Source: Brevibacillus_H sp049846925 (lineage in GTDB: Bacteria > Bacillota > Bacilli > Brevibacillales > Brevibacillaceae). From it: DNA of 64,000 nucleotides. Location: assembly GCF_049846925.1 (NCBI RefSeq), contig NZ_JBNCMT010000010.1, positions 89,577 through 153,576 of the forward strand, written 5' to 3'. The first letter of the stretch is position 1. Each line of letters begins with the position of its first letter. Under the pieces are notes generated by a model, which was not told where the DNA came from, searched no databases, and saw nothing but the letters and a program-made list of their open reading frames with translations. Shown here piece after piece: positions 23,904-32,296 of the stretch. A program made the translations under genes and the position numbers.

Positions 23904-24719
23904 GATTTCTTCAAAAGTTGCATCATACAGGCGGAACATGGTTTTGTAATTGGATTCATCCACTTTGATCCCCACATCTAAACGACCCGTGATACGAAGG
24001 GGCCCTCCTGTAAAACGCAGCCCTTCTTTTTCTTTGACAAAAACAATCATGATCTTGTTCCAATACGTCTCGTCCCCGTTGTCAAACGGACATTCTGCTC
24101 CTGGTGCCGGTATTAACAAAAACCAACCTCCATCAAACGATAGTACCTCCCCCATAAACCCGTCAATCACGACCTGTCGTCCTTGCAGATCCCAGAATTT
24201 TTGCGAGGGTGTATTTTGTAGCTCGTTATCAAAAAACTCATTCCACGATAATTGGTTGCTTCTCTTCTCGGACACCTTTGCTGGAGAGGTTGGCTGTTGA
24301 ACAGGCACTGGTTGGGTTACAGATTGGGGCACTGATTCGGCCACTGTTTGGGATACCGGCTTCGGGTTGGACATGGCTTTCGGTACCGATTCAGCGGGAC
24401 TCTTTGCTGGAACCGGCTTGTTCGGTATTGGTGGCGAGCTTTGGTTTGTTATTATTGTTGTTGGTGGTGGTGTGCTAGTTGGATTGGGAGCAGGCTGTTG
24501 TTGTGGCGGTTGCTGCGACTGTTGTGGCTGCTGCTGTTCTGGCTGCTGCTCCTGCACCTTCGGAATTTCATGGGCTTGTGACGCCTGAGATGCCTTCCCC
24601 TTTTCCAGTTCCGCTAAGGTAGCACCACCCGTTGACTTGATTTGTGATTGCGGAGCCGTTCCACACGCTGATGTTAGCAAGCCGCAAATGACGGCCATCC
24701 AAACCATTTTCATTTTCAT
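23898..24719 (-). CDS. Lipoprotein with Q/P-rich linker and DUF3299-like domain
   Basis: About 273 residues. The N-terminus is a short basic region, hydrophobic core and LLTSACG, a lipobox. A long low-complexity linker (about 45-150), rich in Gln, Pro and Ser, should hold the C-terminal domain away from the membrane. That domain (SWNEFFDNEL to FEEIK) resembles DUF3299: GRQVVIDGFMGEV, WFLLIPAPGAECPF, GGPLRITGRLDVG. I choose ATG 24719, seven bases after AGGTGA. It follows an ABC ATPase and permease; the set may move metals. The role is inferred. Confidence 0.72.
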   Translation of the reverse strand: MKMKMVWMAVICGLLTSACGTAPQSQIKSTGGATLAELEKGKASQASQAHEIPKVQEQQPEQQQPQQSQQPPQQQPAPNPTSTPPPTTIITNQSSPPIPNKPVPAKSPAESVPKAMSNPKPVSQTVAESVPQSVTQPVPVQQPTSPAKVSEKRSNQLSWNEFFDNELQNTPSQKFWDLQGRQVVIDGFMGEVLSFDGGWFLLIPAPGAECPFDNGDETYWNKIMIVFVKEKEGLRFTGGPLRITGRLDVGIKVDESNYKTMFRLYDATFEEIK

Positions 24720-24735
24720 CCTCACTTCACCTGCC

Positions 24736-25956
24736 TTATGAGTGGAATAGCTCTAATGGCTGCACCTTGTAGGCTCTAAGTGCTGGCCAGATCGAAGCAA
24801 CAACTCCCAGAATCAATGCTCCCAGCATGATATAAACCTCCGAGTAGAAGAACGTCCATGGCTGAATCTGAATTCCGGCGTAATCAAAAATCTTGCCACT
24901 CACCATCCAACTGCCCACATGCCCGGTCACAATACCTACAATCATCCCGATACTGGTCAAAATACTGCCCTCGATCAGCATCCCAGACATGATATACATT
25001 TTTGATTTACCGAGTAGGCGCAGTAAGCCAATATCTTTTTTTCGTTCAGCAGCACTGGCTGACAAGGACAGGAGAACTGCTATTGAAGCGAGCAATACAC
25101 TCGCAAACGCCATCAGCTTTACCAGTTTCCCACCCACATCAAGCATATTGATGACATCAGCGATCGTTTTACTGCTATAAACCGCCTGAACCTTTTCTTG
25201 CTGATTCATTTGACTCTTGAGCATTTGCAGTTCAGCGAGTCCTTTGGGTTTCACCACGATGGCTGTGATATCCCCTTCACCTGCATGCTCTTCGTTCCCT
25301 TGCGTGCCTTGTTGTTCAGCTTCGTGTCCTTCCCCTCCGTGAATCAACCAAGCGGTATCGACTGTTGTAAAGATCGCCTTATCATCTGGCGTAAACAATG
25401 GAGGAAGAATCCCGACCACTTTATAGGTGAGATTGTCGTGTTCCTCTGTTTTGGACCAAACTGCTCCGTGCCCGCCGTAAAACTCATCCCCCACTCGTAA
25501 GCCAAGAGTCTTTGCCACATGTGATCCAATCAAAACTTCACCGGGTTTCTGATAAAGAGTCCCTTCTAGCAAGGATGCATCCGGGTAACGTGTACTTAGA
25601 TAGCCCGTCTCTGTGCCTACTATCTGAAATCCTTGATAATTGTCTCCTTTGGTAACGGGATATGCCTTATCAACCCATTCACTTTGTTGAATCTGTTCAT
25701 AAATCTCGTAAGAAATATTGCCGACAGGTGCACCCAGGTGATAAAACGTATTCAAAGCCAACTGGGTTCCGCTTCCTTCTGCACCAATCACCAGCTCGTA
25801 TGGTCCGTAGCCTTTGGCAGCACCTTTTTCTACCCCTTCTTGGGTAAGGGTGATAAAGACAGCCAGCGCCACAGCGACCGCTACCGAGAAGATCGTAAGG
25901 ACAGAGATCGTCTTGCGGAATCGTATATTTTTCCATGCTGTACCCCATAGACTCAA
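24736..25956 (-). CDS. FtsX/MacB-type ABC transporter permease
   Basis: 406 residues. One N-terminal membrane segment (TISVLTIFSVAVAVALAVF), a large extracellular MacB-like domain (about 50-275), then three segments near the C-terminus with ERKKDIGLLRLLGKSK, the family's coupling loop. A loop HGGEGHEAEQQ... near 215-235 is rich in His and Glu and might bind metal. It overlaps the ATPase by four bases (ATGA) and the lipoprotein begins 16 bases later. FtsX-type permeases often act by mechanotransmission rather than bulk transport. The function here is unknown. Confidence 0.85.
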   Translation of the reverse strand: MSLWGTAWKNIRFRKTISVLTIFSVAVAVALAVFITLTQEGVEKGAAKGYGPYELVIGAEGSGTQLALNTFYHLGAPVGNISYEIYEQIQQSEWVDKAYPVTKGDNYQGFQIVGTETGYLSTRYPDASLLEGTLYQKPGEVLIGSHVAKTLGLRVGDEFYGGHGAVWSKTEEHDNLTYKVVGILPPLFTPDDKAIFTTVDTAWLIHGGEGHEAEQQGTQGNEEHAGEGDITAIVVKPKGLAELQMLKSQMNQQEKVQAVYSSKTIADVINMLDVGGKLVKLMAFASVLLASIAVLLSLSASAAERKKDIGLLRLLGKSKMYIMSGMLIEGSILTSIGMIVGIVTGHVGSWMVSGKIFDYAGIQIQPWTFFYSEVYIMLGALILGVVASIWPALRAYKVQPLELFHS

Positions 25957-26633
25957 GCAAGCCGCCTCCGTTCCATCAACAGTTGATTGTAGTCCTGCAT
26001 CTGAATCACCTTGGGGAACCTTTCAGCTAACGGCAAATCATGCGTAACACAAAGCAAGGTCTGCCCGCTTTCGGAGCATAGCTTCAGCATTAGCTCCATC
26101 ATTTCTCCAGCAGTCTCATAATCCAGACTTCCTGTCGGTTCGTCAGCCAATACGATCCCGGGCTGGTTGATGAAAGCTCGAATCAAAGCAACCCGCTGCT
26201 GCTGTCCTCTCGATAGCTGCCCCGGTCGATGGTCTCTCCGGTCAGCTAGTCCAACTCGCTCGAACCAGTCTGCTAGTAATTGCTCCTGTTCCTGTTTTCG
26301 CATCTGAGGCAAAATCAGCTTTACGTTCTCTTCTGCCGTCAAGCTGGGAATGAGATGAAAATCCTGAAACACGTAGCCAATCTGCCGGGCACGAAACTGA
26401 TCCCGAGCTCTCTCACCCAGTTTGCTGATGTCTATCTCGTTCACTAGAATCTGTCCTTCGTTTACCTCGATCACTCCACCGATAATATGAAGCAAGGTGC
26501 TCTTTCCACAGCCACTTGGTCCGATAATAGCCACCTTTTCTCCCTTACTTACATGCAACTGGGCAATGTCCAAAACAGGTGTCTCTGTGTTCGAAACGGT
26601 ATATGTTTTCTTGAGTCCTCTGATGGAAATCAT
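25953..26633 (-). CDS. ABC transporter ATP-binding protein (MacB/LolD type)
   Basis: About 226 residues. Walker A GPSGCGKSTLLHIIGG (near 36-51), Q loop FQDFHLIPSLTAEENV, signature LSRGQQQRVALIRAF, Walker B IVLADEPTGSLD, and H-loop LLCVTHD are complete. I choose ATG 26633, nine bases after GGAGGGG; GTG 26642 is too close to that site. It lies 75 bases after the alkaline phosphatase and pairs with the FtsX-type permease it overlaps. The LolD-like pattern fits release or signalling at the membrane. Confidence 0.9.
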   Translation of the reverse strand: MISIRGLKKTYTVSNTETPVLDIAQLHVSKGEKVAIIGPSGCGKSTLLHIIGGVIEVNEGQILVNEIDISKLGERARDQFRARQIGYVFQDFHLIPSLTAEENVKLILPQMRKQEQEQLLADWFERVGLADRRDHRPGQLSRGQQQRVALIRAFINQPGIVLADEPTGSLDYETAGEMMELMLKLCSESGQTLLCVTHDLPLAERFPKVIQMQDYNQLLMERRRLA

Positions 26634-26654
26634 GACATGCACTCCCCTCCACTA

Positions 26655-26686
26655 GAAAAGAATAGAAGACAGGAATTCATCCTGCC
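26655..26686 (-). terminator. Weak terminator between phosphatase and ABC genes
   Basis: On the minus strand GGCAGGA tgaat TCCTGTC, then TTCTATTCTTTTCT. The stem is only 7 bp, so read-through into the ABC genes is possible. Confidence 0.5.
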
Positions 26687-26707
26687 CTCTCTCCTATGTA
26701 CCAATCC

Positions 26708-28399
26708 CTATTCAAACACAATGCGCTCAGATAAGGTGTCCCAACTGATTTTCTTACCTGACACCTGTGCGAATGCTTCTAGTGATAGGTAAAGCTTTTT
26801 GTTGTCCATTTCTGCGACTACCTTGATTTCTTTCCCGTTCAGTTGAACTTTCAAAGTGGAGGTATTAACTACCAGCTTTTGATCGTTTTGGGTGATCGTC
26901 ACTTCGTTTGTTTTGTTTTCCACTTTTGCACCAAGCGCTGTTGCCAAAGCTTCAGCAGGATAGAGGACTGCTCCTTCTTTATTCACTTTAAATTTCGGGT
27001 ACAGGTATTTAGCTTGTAATTCTGCTGTTGTTTTCTTGAGGTCAGCTCCAATTACCTTGGCACTTGCTTTTGCTATCTCTGTGTTGTCTACATTACCTGT
27101 AACCAATTCAGTAATCGGACCGTACGCCCAGACACCAACGTCGACACCAGAGTGACCGTGGCCTGCCCAGCCAACCAGCAATCGTTTGGAAACAACAGCA
27201 TTATAGGCTCCCTCTTGCTTGTAAGAAGAACCGTCACCTTTCAAGATAAACTCTGCCTCTTCATCAGTTAAATCCTTAATCCAGGTATTCTCGCTGACAA
27301 TTTTCTTTACATCGTCTTTTGATTTCGCTTCGCTGAGTGCTTTGTTAATGTGTTCAGATGAGTGCACTTGTTTATCCCAGAGGCTGTCATTCAGTTCGTA
27401 AATGTTGTCACGGGATAAGGATAATCCGCCTGTCTCGTGGTCTGCTGTAATGACGATAGAAGTATTTTTATCTTTCTTAGCGAAGTCCAGGGCTACTTTC
27501 ACAGCCGCATCGAAATCGAGTGTTTCCTGAATGGTCGAAGGGAAGTCATTGGCATGGCTGGCATGGTCAATCCGCCCACCTTCAATCATCATGACAAAGC
27601 CATCTTTATCTTTGGAAAGAAGCTCAATTGCCTTCTCCGTCATTTCTGCCAGATTCGGAGTAGACTCGCTTCGATCCGGGACGTAATTCACGTGAGAGCT
27701 TCCAAAGAAACCAAGTGCCTTTTCGGAGTCTAGTGAGCGAAGGCCATCTTTGTCTCCCACGACTTGGTAACCTTTTGCTTCGAAATCAGCGATGATGCTC
27801 TTGTCCGCACGCTTGCCCTTTTCATCTTTGGACAAGAAGAAGCTTTTTCCGCCGCCGAACAGGACATCTACGCCGCTATCCAGGTACTGTGAGGCAATTG
27901 CACTTTCGTTGTCACGATGACGTACATGTGACGCATAAACGGCTGGGGTAGCATGGGTGATACGTGCTGTTGTCACAAGACCAGTTGCCTTTCCGATTTT
28001 CTCTGCTGCTTCGATAACGGAAGCATATGGCTTGGCGACATCTTCATTCGATACGCTAATTCCTGCGTTGTACGTTTTATTGCCTGTTGCAAAGGCAGTA
28101 CCCGCCGATGCTGAGTCTGTTACAATTCCAGAGACGATTGTTCCCCCATCTTCACCACGATCAGCATAGGTTGTAGCCTGACCAACATAGATTTCGTCCA
28201 GGTTTAAGTGGTCGATTCCTTTTTGACGTTGCAAATACAGGCGTGCAGCGGTAACTTGAGCTGGCCCCATTCCATCTCCGATCAAGACGATCAGATTTTT
28301 GGAAGCTTTCTTGTCCGCACCCACGACAGGCGTAGCTCCTACTACAGCAGTACAAGCTAGCGTTGCAGACAACAAACCGCCGATCCATTTGTTTTTCAT
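26708..28399 (-). CDS. Secreted alkaline phosphatase with C-terminal copper-amine-oxidase-like domain
   Basis: 563 residues. A signal peptide (GGLLSATLACTAVVGATPVVGA) leads into an alkaline phosphatase fold: LIVLIGDGMGPAQVTAARLY, then VTDSASAGTAFATGNKTYN containing the nucleophile Ser, and VITADHETGG with metal ligands; AGHGHSGVDVGVWAYG is the last metal site. Residues about 475-563 form a copper-amine-oxidase N-like domain (GAVLYPAEALATALGAKVEN), common in secreted proteins of Paenibacillaceae. It hydrolyses phosphate monoesters outside the cell and needs zinc. PhoP-like repeats lie upstream. AAAGGAGAGG precedes the ATG. Confidence 0.93.
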   Translation of the reverse strand: MKNKWIGGLLSATLACTAVVGATPVVGADKKASKNLIVLIGDGMGPAQVTAARLYLQRQKGIDHLNLDEIYVGQATTYADRGEDGGTIVSGIVTDSASAGTAFATGNKTYNAGISVSNEDVAKPYASVIEAAEKIGKATGLVTTARITHATPAVYASHVRHRDNESAIASQYLDSGVDVLFGGGKSFFLSKDEKGKRADKSIIADFEAKGYQVVGDKDGLRSLDSEKALGFFGSSHVNYVPDRSESTPNLAEMTEKAIELLSKDKDGFVMMIEGGRIDHASHANDFPSTIQETLDFDAAVKVALDFAKKDKNTSIVITADHETGGLSLSRDNIYELNDSLWDKQVHSSEHINKALSEAKSKDDVKKIVSENTWIKDLTDEEAEFILKGDGSSYKQEGAYNAVVSKRLLVGWAGHGHSGVDVGVWAYGPITELVTGNVDNTEIAKASAKVIGADLKKTTAELQAKYLYPKFKVNKEGAVLYPAEALATALGAKVENKTNEVTITQNDQKLVVNTSTLKVQLNGKEIKVVAEMDNKKLYLSLEAFAQVSGKKISWDTLSERIVFE

Positions 28400-28487
28400 G
28401 ATTTCCTCTCCTTTAACTGATTCAATCGATAGATAATGGCAAATGATATTCTCTGTCGTTAATGTTACCTGCTGAATATGTGGGCAA

Positions 28488-28535
28488 GGTAAATAGGACG
28501 TTAAAGAACAATCAAATTATTGTAAATATTGTAAA
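28488..28535 (-). promoter_or_regulatory. PhoP-box-like repeats upstream of the alkaline phosphatase
   Basis: On the minus strand TTTACA, TTTACA, TTTGAT, TTTAAC and TTTACC start at 28535, 28526, 28516, 28505 and 28493, spaced 9-12 bases. Tandem TT(A/T)ACA-like repeats at about 11 bases are the PhoP pattern of phosphate-starvation genes. Confidence 0.5.
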
Positions 28536-28543
28536 TGGGTACG

Positions 28544-28573
28544 TCAAAAAACCTTGCCATCAAGCAGCAAGGG
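28544..28573 (-). terminator. Terminator of the desaturase gene
   Basis: On the minus strand CCTTGC tgcttgatg GCAAGG then TTTTTTGAC. Confidence 0.8.
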
Positions 28574-28599
28574 TAGTTACTCGTCTATTAACTCTATTG

Positions 28600-29706
28600 C
28601 TAATGCGTTTGCGTATGTTCTGCCGACGTATCGTGAGAGCAGTTTTGATTGACTGGTATCCCTATTTTGCGTGGAGTGATGTTTGCCGGATCAAGACCAT
28701 GCCCTAGTGAGCCGTAAACATTTCCGATATGCGGGTCAATCAATTCGGTCTGGTTATAGTAAATACGGGGCGTCTTCCAAAGTGATAGCAATGCTCGGCC
28801 AAGCGGCATCTCATGGTAGCGATCAGGCCACATGTGCAGGATTTGTTGTTTCACCATTGGATAGTATTTGGAGCTCATCCCCGGAAAAATATGATGCTCT
28901 GTGTGATAAGAGAAATTAAAGTGGAGAACATTCACCCAGCGAGGCACGGTAACCGATAGGCTGTTAGCCAGCGGGTCATTGACGGGAACAAGCGGGTTCA
29001 GCCGATGATTCGTTGCGATATAGGCCATGACAATAAAATTGGCAATCAATAGCGGAATCACAAAGGCAAACAGCCACTTTACTGGCCCCATCCAAACTAG
29101 CAAGCCGATCCATGTTCCCCATGGCAAAAGCAATTGCATCCAGACAATCGGTTGCTTCTGAGGCCCGAACTCCTTTAGAAAGCGGAAAAACATATTCAAT
29201 GAATGATAGGTAAAGGTAACGCTTAAGGAAAGAAAGCCCAGAAGGGAGCGAACCCAGAATGGCAGTCGATAAAGCCGACGCAAAACAGGTTCCCGCAAGA
29301 ACTGTTCCAGCGTGGGAAAGGCATCCGGGTCTTGATCTGCATCCTGTGTATGCACGTGATGGCTCAAATTATGCCACTCTCTCCATAGTTTCGGCCCCGT
29401 GCTTAATGGCCACAAAAAAATCGCTCCAAGGATTTCACGAAGCCATGGTTTCCTGACGACCGTCCCGTGCAATATCTCATGCCCCAAAAATCCCATAGAA
29501 GCAAAGCTCGCTCCCAAGACGAGGGCGATCAGCAGGTTTCCCCAGATTGCAAGATTCAGAAATCCTATTATCAGCATGCCTGTAATTACGACTGCCAGAA
29601 ATGCGAGACCACCCCACAGCCGCTCGGGAACAGGCTTGAATGCTTTTTTAGGTAAATTGGGAGAAATGCGTGCTGCATACCATCCAAATGATTGAAGATC
29701 CTTCAT
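28600..29706 (-). CDS. Membrane fatty acid desaturase
   Basis: 368 residues of the di-iron membrane desaturase family, inserting a double bond in phospholipid acyl chains. Three His boxes are visible: GHEILHG (about 92-98), WHNLSHHVHT (about 127) and SYHTEHHIFPG (about 287-297). Hydrophobic pairs before and between the boxes give about four membrane segments. The protein tail has several His (QNCSHDTSAEHTQTH) of unclear meaning. The start ATG follows AAAGGAGTTAATC. It is a single gene with its own terminator. Regioselectivity is not predictable; cold or membrane-fluidity control is typical for the family. Confidence 0.88.
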   Translation of the reverse strand: MKDLQSFGWYAARISPNLPKKAFKPVPERLWGGLAFLAVVITGMLIIGFLNLAIWGNLLIALVLGASFASMGFLGHEILHGTVVRKPWLREILGAIFLWPLSTGPKLWREWHNLSHHVHTQDADQDPDAFPTLEQFLREPVLRRLYRLPFWVRSLLGFLSLSVTFTYHSLNMFFRFLKEFGPQKQPIVWMQLLLPWGTWIGLLVWMGPVKWLFAFVIPLLIANFIVMAYIATNHRLNPLVPVNDPLANSLSVTVPRWVNVLHFNFSYHTEHHIFPGMSSKYYPMVKQQILHMWPDRYHEMPLGRALLSLWKTPRIYYNQTELIDPHIGNVYGSLGHGLDPANITPRKIGIPVNQNCSHDTSAEHTQTH

Positions 29707-29780
29707 GATTAACTCCTTTCATATGACAGTTCATTTGCTGTACTTCTCCATTATTCCAAATTCATTTCTACTATAAACGC

Positions 29781-29808
29781 AAAAGAAAAAGCCTTGCGTA
29801 CAAGGCCC
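29781..29808 (-). terminator. Terminator of the polyferredoxin gene
   Basis: On the minus strand GCCTTG TACG CAAGGC followed by TTTTTCTTTT. Confidence 0.85.
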
Positions 29809-29846
29809 TCGAAAGTGATATTAAGCGATTTTCGATTTCTAGATTT

Positions 29847-30863
29847 CTAGTGATTGATTGAGTCCACGTACGGAATTAAAAACTTGAACTCTTCATAGGA
29901 AATCGATGTCTCCCAGTACCCCATAAGTTTTGCTGCCAATACAGACAGCGCAAACAGGAGCAGGAAGCTTACTGGTACTACCCACTTGTTTACCTTTTTG
30001 GGCCCCACTGTCATGTTAAGCGTATCTTTAATCGGACAAGCCTCGACACATTGCATGCATGATGAGCATTCGGGTGTCAGCACCGCTTTCTTTTCTGAAA
30101 CACGGATGCCTTGTGGGCAAACCCTTGTGCACTGGTGACAGCTAATACACGTATTCTCATTCCGTTTAATTTTTGTGATTCCAAACAACGAGCCCAAACC
30201 AATCAGTGCGCCGTATGGACACAGATAGCGGCACCAGAAGTTTTTGACGAACAGAGACAATGCAAACAATACGATGATGACTTTTAGCGAAAAGTAGCTT
30301 ATGTCCAGGAAAAACAGAAGCATTTTGATATCGGACACTTTGTTATAGTCTGTCTGCAGGAATTGCGCTGAGGCAAGTACAGGCATGTCAAAAACAACAA
30401 TTTTTATGAAGAAAAACAGCAGCAGATACTTCAGTGTATAGAGTGGGTAGGCTAACCAGGTTGGTGGATTAAACGTTCTTCCCAGGATCTTTTGCCCCAG
30501 CGCTCCTGTAAACTCGCTGATGGTTCCAACCGGGCAAAACCAGCTACAGAAAGACTTTCGCAGCAGCAATCCAGATCCCACGAAAATCATAAACAAGACA
30601 AGTCCCGCCGGATGGATCGTATCAAATTCCCCCGTGAGCACCCAGACCTTGAAAGAAACGAGAGCACTAATCGGCAAAAACCCTTCTACTGCTGCCGGTC
30701 TTTCAACAAAAGGGCCTGCTCCGGTGGCAAAGTGCATATAAAATTGGTAGAACTGCATGCCTACATATAGCAAAAACAGGGAAAACAGGAGCTGCACCGT
30801 ATGTCGTGCCAATTGTACGGGTTTTCTTTTCAAATATATTTTGAAGTAGTTTTTGGTCTTCAT
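29847..30863 (-). CDS. NapH/CcoG-like membrane 4Fe-4S polyferredoxin
   Basis: About 338 residues. Four to five membrane segments (about 25-50, 75-100, 145-170, 210-235 and 305-325) carry the paired motifs CSWFCPVGTISE and CRYLCPYGALIG of the NapH/CcoG/YccM family. Two classical clusters follow: CISCHQCTRVCP and CSSCMQCVEACP. It should pass electrons between the quinone pool and a partner. I choose ATG 30863, seven bases after GGAGG. No napG, nos or cco genes are nearby, so its partner is unknown. It is divergent from a YiaA-like gene and a kinase operon. Confidence 0.82.
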   Translation of the reverse strand: MKTKNYFKIYLKRKPVQLARHTVQLLFSLFLLYVGMQFYQFYMHFATGAGPFVERPAAVEGFLPISALVSFKVWVLTGEFDTIHPAGLVLFMIFVGSGLLLRKSFCSWFCPVGTISEFTGALGQKILGRTFNPPTWLAYPLYTLKYLLLFFFIKIVVFDMPVLASAQFLQTDYNKVSDIKMLLFFLDISYFSLKVIIVLFALSLFVKNFWCRYLCPYGALIGLGSLFGITKIKRNENTCISCHQCTRVCPQGIRVSEKKAVLTPECSSCMQCVEACPIKDTLNMTVGPKKVNKWVVPVSFLLLFALSVLAAKLMGYWETSISYEEFKFLIPYVDSINH

Positions 30864-31065
30864 GCTACTCCCTCCATTCATCCTCCCTTAACTATAAAAA
30901 ATGAATGGAAAACAAATTGTGATGTAGATTTCAAATTCCCCGTCATTCGACAAGAGTTCATGAAGCTGTCATAAATAAAAAAGCAGAAAGTTGTCGAACA
31001 AGCAAAGTTGTAATAAAATCATAATAGTCTAATTTTTCCCATTATTGGTCAAAAGAGGTGTTATT

Positions 31066-31308
31066 ATGAGAAGAAGAAATACCCAAGCTTTTACTTTTTT
31101 GGCCTGGGCGTCCTTCGTGCTTGCTGTTTTGGCGATGTTTATTGGAATTTACACGCTCGAAGCCAGCTTGCCTGTGAAAGGGTATTATGCTGTAACGTCA
31201 TTTTTCTTAATCATGTCGTGTTTTGTGTTGCAAAAAACCATTCGTGACAATCAGGAAGACGATGATAAAATATCAGCTTCCTCGAACAAGATTGATCCCG
31301 AGTTGTAA
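31066..31308 (+). CDS. YiaA/YiaB-like small inner membrane protein
   Basis: About 80 residues: RRRNTQAFTFLAWASFVLAV gives a basic start and first segment, then VKGYYAVTSFFLIMSCFVLQKTIRD, the second. The two-segment layout with F(T/L)xxxWxxF and GYY matches YiaA/YiaB-type proteins of unknown function. ATG 31066 follows AAGAGGTG by six bases; the TTG at 31045 is less likely. It lies in front of a response regulator/kinase operon with a terminator between. Confidence 0.8.
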   Translation: MRRRNTQAFTFLAWASFVLAVLAMFIGIYTLEASLPVKGYYAVTSFFLIMSCFVLQKTIRDNQEDDDKISASSNKIDPEL

Positions 31309-31368
31309 CAACAACGCTTAGGCACGGGCTTTAATCCTCAGAAACTTCTTTTATACGATCCCTTGGGG

Positions 31369-31402
31369 CTGCCGGTTGGCAATTCCAAGGGCTTTCTATT
31401 TT
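31369..31402 (+). terminator. Terminator after the YiaA-like gene
   Basis: CCCTTGG (31370-31376) pairs with CCAAGGG (31385-31391), then CTTTCTATTTTT. Confidence 0.75.
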
Positions 31403-31603
31403 TGCCTGAAATTGTTTTCGCCTATGGTATTCGTATATAGATAGACATACAATGGTCGATAGAATAATTTTGATCAAAAATACAAACTGCTTTTTTCTTA
31501 ATACATTTGTAAGAATTATAGAAAGTTTTTCGTAATAATCCCTTTGTACCATAGAGGTACGTCACTACCAGGAGGGATGAAGATTGCTCGGAGGTGTATT
31601 TGT

Positions 31604-32296
31604 TTGTCTAAATATCATGTTCTTGTCGTCGATGATGAAGCAGAGATCAGAGACGCATTGGAGATCTATCTAAAAAATGAAGAAATCTCCGTACATAAAG
31701 CAAGTAATGGACTCGAAGCATTGCAAGTATTGGAAGCAACTGAAATCCATCTGATCATTCTGGATATCATGATGCCCCAAATGGATGGAATCAAAGCTAC
31801 CTTTACGATCAGGGAGAGCAAGAACATTCCCATTATTCTACTCTCCGCCAAGTCAGAGGACACCGACAAAATCCTGGGACTTAACGTTGGTGCGGATGAC
31901 TATGTAACCAAGCCTTTTAACCCGCTTGAGTTAATTGCCCGTGTAAAATCACAGCTACGCAGATATACGAATCTGGGCAACTACAAAGCAAGTGAGGATG
32001 AGATCCAGGTAAGGGGCCTCACCCTCAACAAAAGCACTAAATCGGTCACTGTTGATCAGGAGGATGTTCGCCTTACCGCTACGGAATATAAAATCCTTGA
32101 GTTGTTGATGGAAAACAAGGGAAGAGTCTTCTCAATCGAAGAGATTTATGAACGGGTGTGGAAAGAACCGTATTTACAAGGCGAAAACACCGTTGCCGTT
32201 CACGTCCGGAGAATTCGGGAGAAAATCGAGATTAACCCGAAAGATCCGAAGTATTTGAAGGTGGTGTGGGGAATTGGATACAAAATCGAAAAATAA
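31604..32296 (+). CDS. OmpR-family response regulator (VanR-like)
   Basis: About 230 residues. Receiver: VLVVDDEAEIRD, IILDIMMPQMDG with phosphoacceptor Asp near 55, ILLSAKSED and GADDYVTKPFNP. The C-terminal winged helix (about 130-228) has VRLTATEYKILELLMENKGRVFS, and VAVHVRRIREKIE as the recognition helix. I choose TTG 31604, eight bases after CGGAGGTG; an ATG at 31577 has a site too close. It overlaps the kinase gene by 23 bases. Targets are unknown. Confidence 0.93.
   Translation: MSKYHVLVVDDEAEIRDALEIYLKNEEISVHKASNGLEALQVLEATEIHLIILDIMMPQMDGIKATFTIRESKNIPIILLSAKSEDTDKILGLNVGADDYVTKPFNPLELIARVKSQLRRYTNLGNYKASEDEIQVRGLTLNKSTKSVTVDQEDVRLTATEYKILELLMENKGRVFSIEEIYERVWKEPYLQGENTVAVHVRRIREKIEINPKDPKYLKVVWGIGYKIEK

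Noticed and set aside
30945..31005. TTCGACAA...TTGTCGAA inverted repeat between divergent genes
   Set aside because: The arms are 8 bases with a loop of about 37; no regulator or terminator pattern supports it, though it could be a looping operator.
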